The notes under the pieces are model-generated. The model had not been told where the DNA came from and did no database searches. It saw only the letters and a program-made list of their open reading frames with translations. Both the position numbers and the translations under genes were made by a program. Positions 59,549 to 64,000 of a stretch of 64,000 nt of DNA are shown here, piece after piece. The DNA lies in contig DATIPS010000014.1 of assembly GCA_035471805.1 (NCBI GenBank), positions 1 through 64,000 on the forward strand, written 5' to 3'. Source of the DNA: Acidimicrobiia bacterium. GTDB lineage: Bacteria; Actinomycetota; Acidimicrobiia; Spongiisociales; JAHEDJ01. Every line of letters starts with the position of its first letter. Positions within the stretch are counted from its first letter, which is position 1.

Positions 59549-60568
59549 ATGCCCGGCAACGCCACTTTCGATCTGACCGACACCGCCATAGTTTCCGTCG
59601 CGCATGTTGACGCACCTGAAGTGGTCCCATCGTCCCGCTTCGACGAGATTCTGGCCGAGACCTATGAACGCGTCGGCGCCCAACCGGGTCTACTGGAGAC
59701 GCTCGCCGGCATTCGAGAGCGGCGCTGGTGGCCTGAAGGTCATCTCTACACGGATGCGGCGGCCGCAGCCGGGGCCAAGGCCATCGAAGCCGCCGGGATC
59801 CGCGTCGACGAAATCGGTCTCCTCATCGACACCTCGGTTTGTCGCGATCGACTCGAACCGTCGTCGTCGGTAACGGTTCACAACGCTCTGGACCTGCCGA
59901 GCTCGTGCCTCAGTTTCGACCTGTCCAATGCGTGTCTCGGCTTCGTCAACGCCCTGCAGCTGGCCGGGAACATGATCGACAGCGGCCAGATCGACTACGC
60001 CCTGATCGTCGACGGTGAGGGAAGCCGTGCCGTCCAGGAACGGACACTGGAGAGGCTTGCCGGCGCCGAAGCGACATTGGCCGACCTGTTCGCAGAATTC
60101 GCCACGTTGACGCTCGGGTCTGGAGGTGCTGCCGCGGTGATCGGGCGGCACTCCCAGAACCCCGGCAGTCACAAGATCGTCGGTGGGATCGCCAGGGCCG
60201 ATACCGCCTACCACAGTCTTTGCGTTGGCGACCTCGACGGGATGCGCACAGACACGAGCGCTCTGCTGGATGCCGGTCTGCAAGTCTCCAAACTGGCCTG
60301 GGGTGATGCTGCAGAGCGGGACTGGCTCGACCTCGACCGCTACATCCTGCATCAGATTTCACAGGTGCACACGACGATGCTGTGCGAAGCGCTCGGGATC
60401 GATCTCGGCAAGGTCCCGCTGACCTTCCCCTTCCTCGGCAACGTCGGCCCTGCGTCGATCCCCATCACGCTTTCCCTCGAAGCCGACTCACTTCGCGCAG
60501 GAGAGCGGGTGCTGTTGATGGGGATCGGGTCCGGAATCAATGCATCGGCGATCGAACTGATCTGGTGA
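59549..60568 (+). CDS. oleA: OleA, acyl-CoA head-to-head Claisen condensing enzyme
   Basis: A 339-residue thiolase-fold enzyme, KAS III-like. Catalytic Cys129 (SNACLGF), His268 (LHQISQVHT) and Asn298 (GNVGPAS) form the family triad, and the OleA-type Glu in C-R-D-R-L-E-P is present. OleA joins two fatty acyl-CoAs to a 2-alkyl-3-ketoacid, the first step of long-chain olefin synthesis. AAGGA lies 6 bp upstream of ATG 59549. The stop overlaps the GTG of the fused oleBC, so the cluster is translationally coupled. Confidence 0.92.
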   Translation: MPGNATFDLTDTAIVSVAHVDAPEVVPSSRFDEILAETYERVGAQPGLLETLAGIRERRWWPEGHLYTDAAAAAGAKAIEAAGIRVDEIGLLIDTSVCRDRLEPSSSVTVHNALDLPSSCLSFDLSNACLGFVNALQLAGNMIDSGQIDYALIVDGEGSRAVQERTLERLAGAEATLADLFAEFATLTLGSGGAAAVIGRHSQNPGSHKIVGGIARADTAYHSLCVGDLDGMRTDTSALLDAGLQVSKLAWGDAAERDWLDLDRYILHQISQVHTTMLCEALGIDLGKVPLTFPFLGNVGPASIPITLSLEADSLRAGERVLLMGIGSGINASAIELIW

Positions 60569-63132
60569 CGAGCGGTCCGACCGCGCCGGCAGAACTGCCT
60601 CCCCCCGGCCTCGTCGGCCTCGATCCGAAGTGGTCGCGCCTGGTGGCAGCAGCCGACTCATCAGGCGTGTCTCGAACCTGGCACCTTCTCGACAATCAGG
60701 TCGAGGACCCTGCGGCGACGCTGCTTTGCGTTCACGGCAACCCCACCTGGTCTTACCTGTGGCGTGACGTCGTCGCTCAGGCACCGCCGGGCGTGCGGGT
60801 GATCGCAGTCGATCAACTCGACATGGGTTTCTCGGAACGGACGGGGACAGTTCGCCGCCTGGAACAACGGATCGAGGACCTCTGCGCCCTCACCGATGAA
60901 CTCGGAGTGCAAGGACCGGTGATAACAGTTGCACATGACTGGGGAGGTCCCATCTCGCTCGGATGGGCCCTGCGTCACCGCAGCCGGGCGGCCGGGGTCG
61001 TTCTCATGAACACCGCGGTTCACCAGCCGGCCGAGTCGCTGGCTCCTCGATTGATACGAATGGTGCGAGCGCGGTGGCTTCTTCGGCTGGCCTGCGTGGC
61101 AACACCCCTGTTTCTGCGCGGGGCCTTGATGCTGGCCCGCCCGCGTCTTCCCCGATCCATCCGTCTGGCCTATCAGGCGCCCTACCGGGGCGCTGGTCGC
61201 CGGTCGGCGATCGGAGGGTTCGTCCAGGACATTCCGCTGAGTGAGTCCCATCCGAGCAGGCGATCCCTCGACGCGGTAGCCTCCGGACTCGACCTGCTGG
61301 GCGATGTGCCGGCCCTCCTGTTGTGGGGAGCTTCCGACCCCGTCTTCTCGGATCGACACCTTTCCGATCTGGCTTCCCGGCTTCCGAACTGCGAGATCCA
61401 CCGGTTCGGGGACGCAGGCCACATGATCACGGAGGACAAGGACGTAGCTGCCGCCGTGTACTCCTGGGTCGAGCAACTGAAGGATTCCCAACGGCCTCCG
61501 GCATCGACGACGGTTGAACTGGAACCGCTCTGGTCCGGGATCGATCGGCGTGCTGATGATGACGCACCCGCCTTGGTCGACTTCGAGGGTGGAGCGCCCG
61601 CCTCGATGTCGTTTAGCGAGCTTGCCGTCGACACCAAACGCGTCGCGGCAGGTCTCGCCGATCTCGGCGTGGCGAAGGGGGATCGTGTCGCGCTGATGGT
61701 GCCGCCGGGCATCGACCTGGCGGTCTGCGTTTACGCCTGCTGGCGAATCGGAGCGGTCGTAGTGGTCGCCGATGCCGGGCTTGGTGCTCGAGGTATGAGC
61801 CGGGCACTGGCGAGTGCCGAACCGGCCTATCTCATAGGGGTTCCCAGGGCGATTGCAGCCGCCAGGGCCCTGCGGTGGCCCGGCGTTCGCATCTCTACGA
61901 CGGAGATGGCGGCGCCCAGGAAACGTTTGTTGGGTGTGCTCGCCAGCATCGAGGGTCTGCGGAGCCGCGGTGAGGATCTGCCCGAACCGCCGGAACCGTC
62001 CGACTCCGATATGGCCGGTATCGGGTTCACCTCCGGTGCTACCGGACCCGCCAAAGGTGTCGCCTATCGACACAATCAGCTGCAGGCGCAACGAGACTCG
62101 CTCGTCGACCTCTACGGCATCACCGGCCAAGATCGTCTGGTTGCCGCTTTCGGTCCGTTCGCACTGTTCGGTCCGTCGATGGGCATCACATCGGTCGTTC
62201 CCGAAATGGAAGTGACCTCGCCCGGAAGTCTCACCGCTCCGGCGCTTGCCAAGTCGGTCCAGGCTGTCTCCGCCAACCTCGTGTTCGCTTCGCCGGCTGC
62301 ATTGCGCAACGTCGTTGCGACCGCCGCCGACATGACTCCCGATGAGGCGGAGGCGTTGCAGGGGGTGCGTTTGCTGATGTCGGCCGGAGCCCCGGTTCCT
62401 GCGGAGACATTGCGGGCGGCCGGGATGCTGATGCCGAATGCGGAGGCTCACACGCCGTACGGGATGACCGAGGTTCTTCCGGTGGCGGACATCACCCTTG
62501 CCGGAATCGAGGAGGCCGGTTCCGGTGACGGCGTCTGCGTGGGGTTGCCCGTTCCGGGTGTCGAGGTGGCGATCAGCCCGCTCGACCCCGACGGCCTGGC
62601 CACCGGCCCGCTGACGAGCCAGAGCGGGGTCGTCGGAGAGGTCTGTATCCGAGCTGCTCACATGCGGGATGGATACGACAAGCTCTGGATCACCGAAGAC
62701 GCTGCATCTCAGCCCGTCGGATGGCATCGGAGCGGCGACGTCGGTCATCTCGATGAGCTGGGCCGCTTGTGGATCGGGGGCAGGATGGGCCACATAGTGA
62801 CGACGGCCTCGGGGCCGGTTACGCCGGTCGGGATCGAACACTCAGTCGGCGGGCTTGCCGACGTAGTCCAGGCAGCAGCCGTCGGAGTCGGTCCGGCCGG
62901 CACACAGCAGGTGGTTTTAGTCGTGGTGCCCCGCACGCGCACCCGTCGTCCCGGTCTCGCCGGTGAGGACCTCGCCGACCGGGTCCGTGCTCGAGTCGAC
63001 ACGGATGTGGCGGCCGTCCTCACCGTGCCTTCACTGCCGGTGGACAAGCGCCACAACTCGAAGATCGACCGCACTCGGATCTCCCGGTGGGCGGAGGGCG
63101 TCCTGTCCGGCGAGCGGATGAGCGGGATATGA
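60565..63132 (+). CDS. oleBC: OleBC fusion: beta-lactone decarboxylase plus beta-lactone synthetase
   Basis: An 855-residue two-domain enzyme. OleB part (about 1-310): alpha/beta-hydrolase with HGNPTWSYLWRDV, nucleophile Asp125 in AHDWGG, and His about 286 (GHMITED). OleC part (about 330-855): AMP-forming-like domain with FTSGATGPAKGVAYR, PYGMTEVLPV and RSGDVGHLDELGRLW. OleC turns the 2-alkyl-3-hydroxyacid into a beta-lactone; OleB removes CO2 to give the cis-olefin. Fused OleBC is the form known from actinobacteria such as Micrococcus. GTG 60565 overlaps oleA; the TGA overlaps oleD. Confidence 0.93.
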   Translation: MTSGPTAPAELPPPGLVGLDPKWSRLVAAADSSGVSRTWHLLDNQVEDPAATLLCVHGNPTWSYLWRDVVAQAPPGVRVIAVDQLDMGFSERTGTVRRLEQRIEDLCALTDELGVQGPVITVAHDWGGPISLGWALRHRSRAAGVVLMNTAVHQPAESLAPRLIRMVRARWLLRLACVATPLFLRGALMLARPRLPRSIRLAYQAPYRGAGRRSAIGGFVQDIPLSESHPSRRSLDAVASGLDLLGDVPALLLWGASDPVFSDRHLSDLASRLPNCEIHRFGDAGHMITEDKDVAAAVYSWVEQLKDSQRPPASTTVELEPLWSGIDRRADDDAPALVDFEGGAPASMSFSELAVDTKRVAAGLADLGVAKGDRVALMVPPGIDLAVCVYACWRIGAVVVVADAGLGARGMSRALASAEPAYLIGVPRAIAAARALRWPGVRISTTEMAAPRKRLLGVLASIEGLRSRGEDLPEPPEPSDSDMAGIGFTSGATGPAKGVAYRHNQLQAQRDSLVDLYGITGQDRLVAAFGPFALFGPSMGITSVVPEMEVTSPGSLTAPALAKSVQAVSANLVFASPAALRNVVATAADMTPDEAEALQGVRLLMSAGAPVPAETLRAAGMLMPNAEAHTPYGMTEVLPVADITLAGIEEAGSGDGVCVGLPVPGVEVAISPLDPDGLATGPLTSQSGVVGEVCIRAAHMRDGYDKLWITEDAASQPVGWHRSGDVGHLDELGRLWIGGRMGHIVTTASGPVTPVGIEHSVGGLADVVQAAAVGVGPAGTQQVVLVVVPRTRTRRPGLAGEDLADRVRARVDTDVAAVLTVPSLPVDKRHNSKIDRTRISRWAEGVLSGERMSGI

Positions 63133-64000
63133 AGGTCCTCGTCACCGGTGCCACGAGCCTCGTAGGCCGGTCGCTCGTCGGATTGCTGCAGGGTCGGGGT
63201 GATGAAGTGACGGTCTTTCAGCGCCGGCCGAGTGGTATCGGCGTGACAGAACGCCTTGGTGACGTTTCGGATCCGAGAGCGGTTGGCGAGGCGGTTGCCG
63301 GGTCCGACGCCGTCGTTCATCTCGCCGCACGGGCCGGCGTTACCGGGCGGTGGGAACAGTTCGAACAGGCCAACGTCGTTGGCACCCGCTGCGTCGTGGA
63401 TGCCGCCCGTGCTGCCGGAGTCACTCGATTCGTGCACGTTTCGTCCCCGTCGGTGGCGCATACCGGCCGGTCTCTTATCGGCGCAGGAGCAGATGCTGCC
63501 GAGCCCGACAGGGTCATAGGTCACTACGCCAGAAGCAAAGCCCAGGCAGAGCTGATAGCCCTCGCGGCGGACGCGCCCGGGATGGCCGTCACGGCCATCC
63601 GCCCTCATCTCATCTGGGGCCCGGGTGATACCCAGTTGGTGGCGAGGATCGTCGCAAGGGCGAAAGCCGGCCGCCTTGCCATCGTGGGCACGGGTGCCGC
63701 GCTGATCGACACCACCTATGTCGACAACGCAGCCGACGCCCTGGTGGCAGCGCTCGACAGAGCCCCACAGATCGCCGGTCGGGCCCTGGTCGTCACCAAC
63801 GGGCAGCCGCGGCCCGTGCGAGAGTTGTTGAACCGGATCGTCCTCGCCGCCGGTCTGGAACCGCCGCAGGTCACGGTGCCCTACCCGGTGGCGCGGGCGG
63901 GCGGGTTGGTCGTGGAGAAGATCTGGGAGCGTCGGGATAGGCCGGACGATCCGCCGTTGACCAGCTTTCTCGTCGAGCAACTCGGGACTGCGCACTGGTT
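63129..64000 (+). CDS. oleD: OleD, 2-alkyl-3-oxoalkanoate reductase (partial, runs off the right edge)
   Basis: At least 290 residues of an extended SDR: cofactor motif VTGATSLVGRSLVG, VVHLAARAG, the active-site stretch with Tyr-x3-Lys (HYARSKAQAE) and IRPHLIWGPGD. OleD reduces the 2-alkyl-3-ketoacid from OleA to the 3-hydroxyacid used by OleC. ATG 63129 overlaps the oleBC stop (ATGA). No stop occurs before base 64000. Order oleA-oleBC-oleD completes the known four-activity pathway. Confidence 0.92.
   Translation, partial: MKVLVTGATSLVGRSLVGLLQGRGDEVTVFQRRPSGIGVTERLGDVSDPRAVGEAVAGSDAVVHLAARAGVTGRWEQFEQANVVGTRCVVDAARAAGVTRFVHVSSPSVAHTGRSLIGAGADAAEPDRVIGHYARSKAQAELIALAADAPGMAVTAIRPHLIWGPGDTQLVARIVARAKAGRLAIVGTGAALIDTTYVDNAADALVAALDRAPQIAGRALVVTNGQPRPVRELLNRIVLAAGLEPPQVTVPYPVARAGGLVVEKIWERRDRPDDPPLTSFLVEQLGTAHW

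Noticed and set aside
60661-62841. 726-codon open frame on the reverse strand across oleBC
   Set aside because: Antisense to a clear enzyme gene; biased composition and no plausible start or motif.

Overview
The window is 64 kb of high-GC bacterial chromosome, densely coded, with stop-start overlaps (ATGA, GTGA, TTGA) between many neighbours. A BldD-type regulator, a PAC2-family protein, GTG/TTG starts, and the orders comEA-comEC-holA-rpsT-lepA-hemW-hrcA-dnaJ-rsmE and phoH-pgpH-ybeY-corC-era-recO-uppS-glyS-dnaG-rpoD fit an actinobacterium, probably a deep-branching, uncultured-type lineage such as Acidimicrobiia. The class-level guess is inference; no rRNA is present.

Layout. 0-5.6 kb: the end of an unidentified gene, a six-haem collagen-like lipoprotein cytochrome, a nitroreductase, 3-hydroxybutyryl-CoA dehydrogenase, a lipoprotein serpin and a PAC2 protein. 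5.6-10.7 kb: leuS interrupted by one in-frame TAG, a pair of REP-like hairpins, a PH-domain membrane protein, lgt and a PPK2 kinase. 10.7-24.6 kb: competence (comEA, comEC), a dihydropteroate-synthase-like protein with an SDR, holA, rpsT, lepA, hemW, hrcA with a CIRCE operator, dnaJ, rsmE, a BldD homologue with the c-di-GMP signature, and a HIT protein. 24.7-32.7 kb: a complete branched-chain-amino-acid-type ABC transporter (livG, H, M, K, F) interleaved with two acyl-CoA-ligase-type genes, apparently one uptake-and-activation operon. 32.8-39 kb: phoH, a PgpH-type c-di-AMP phosphodiesterase with an extra surface domain, ybeY, corC and era. 39-46.7 kb: a pterin dehydratase, a DinB-like protein, a reverse-strand cassette (small membrane protein, methyltransferase, sulfatase-like membrane protein), recO, uppS and glyS. 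46.8-50.3 kb: a sugar ABC importer without its ATPase. 50.3-56.4 kb: a membrane protein, a VIT-family transporter, a sucrose-phosphate-synthase-like glycosyltransferase, dnaG, rpoD and a YtxH-like protein.

56.4-58.3 kb is the accessory spot. An intact tRNA-Asn is followed 1751 bp later by an 83-bp near-perfect copy of its 3' half plus downstream terminator. Between them lie a free-standing SecD-P1-domain lipoprotein and a small membrane protein, with no integrase. This looks like a minimal or decayed tRNA-integrated element. 58.4-64 kb: an O-methyltransferase, a small membrane protein, and an olefin/beta-lactone operon (oleA, fused oleBC, oleD running off the edge) that would make long-chain olefins by head-to-head condensation of acyl-CoAs.

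No CRISPR array, rRNA operon, transposase or integrase was seen. Items most worth checking are the leuS amber codon, the tRNA-Asn mini-island with its SecD-P1 lipoprotein, the domain insertion in PgpH, and the dispersed hairpin and heptamer repeats.
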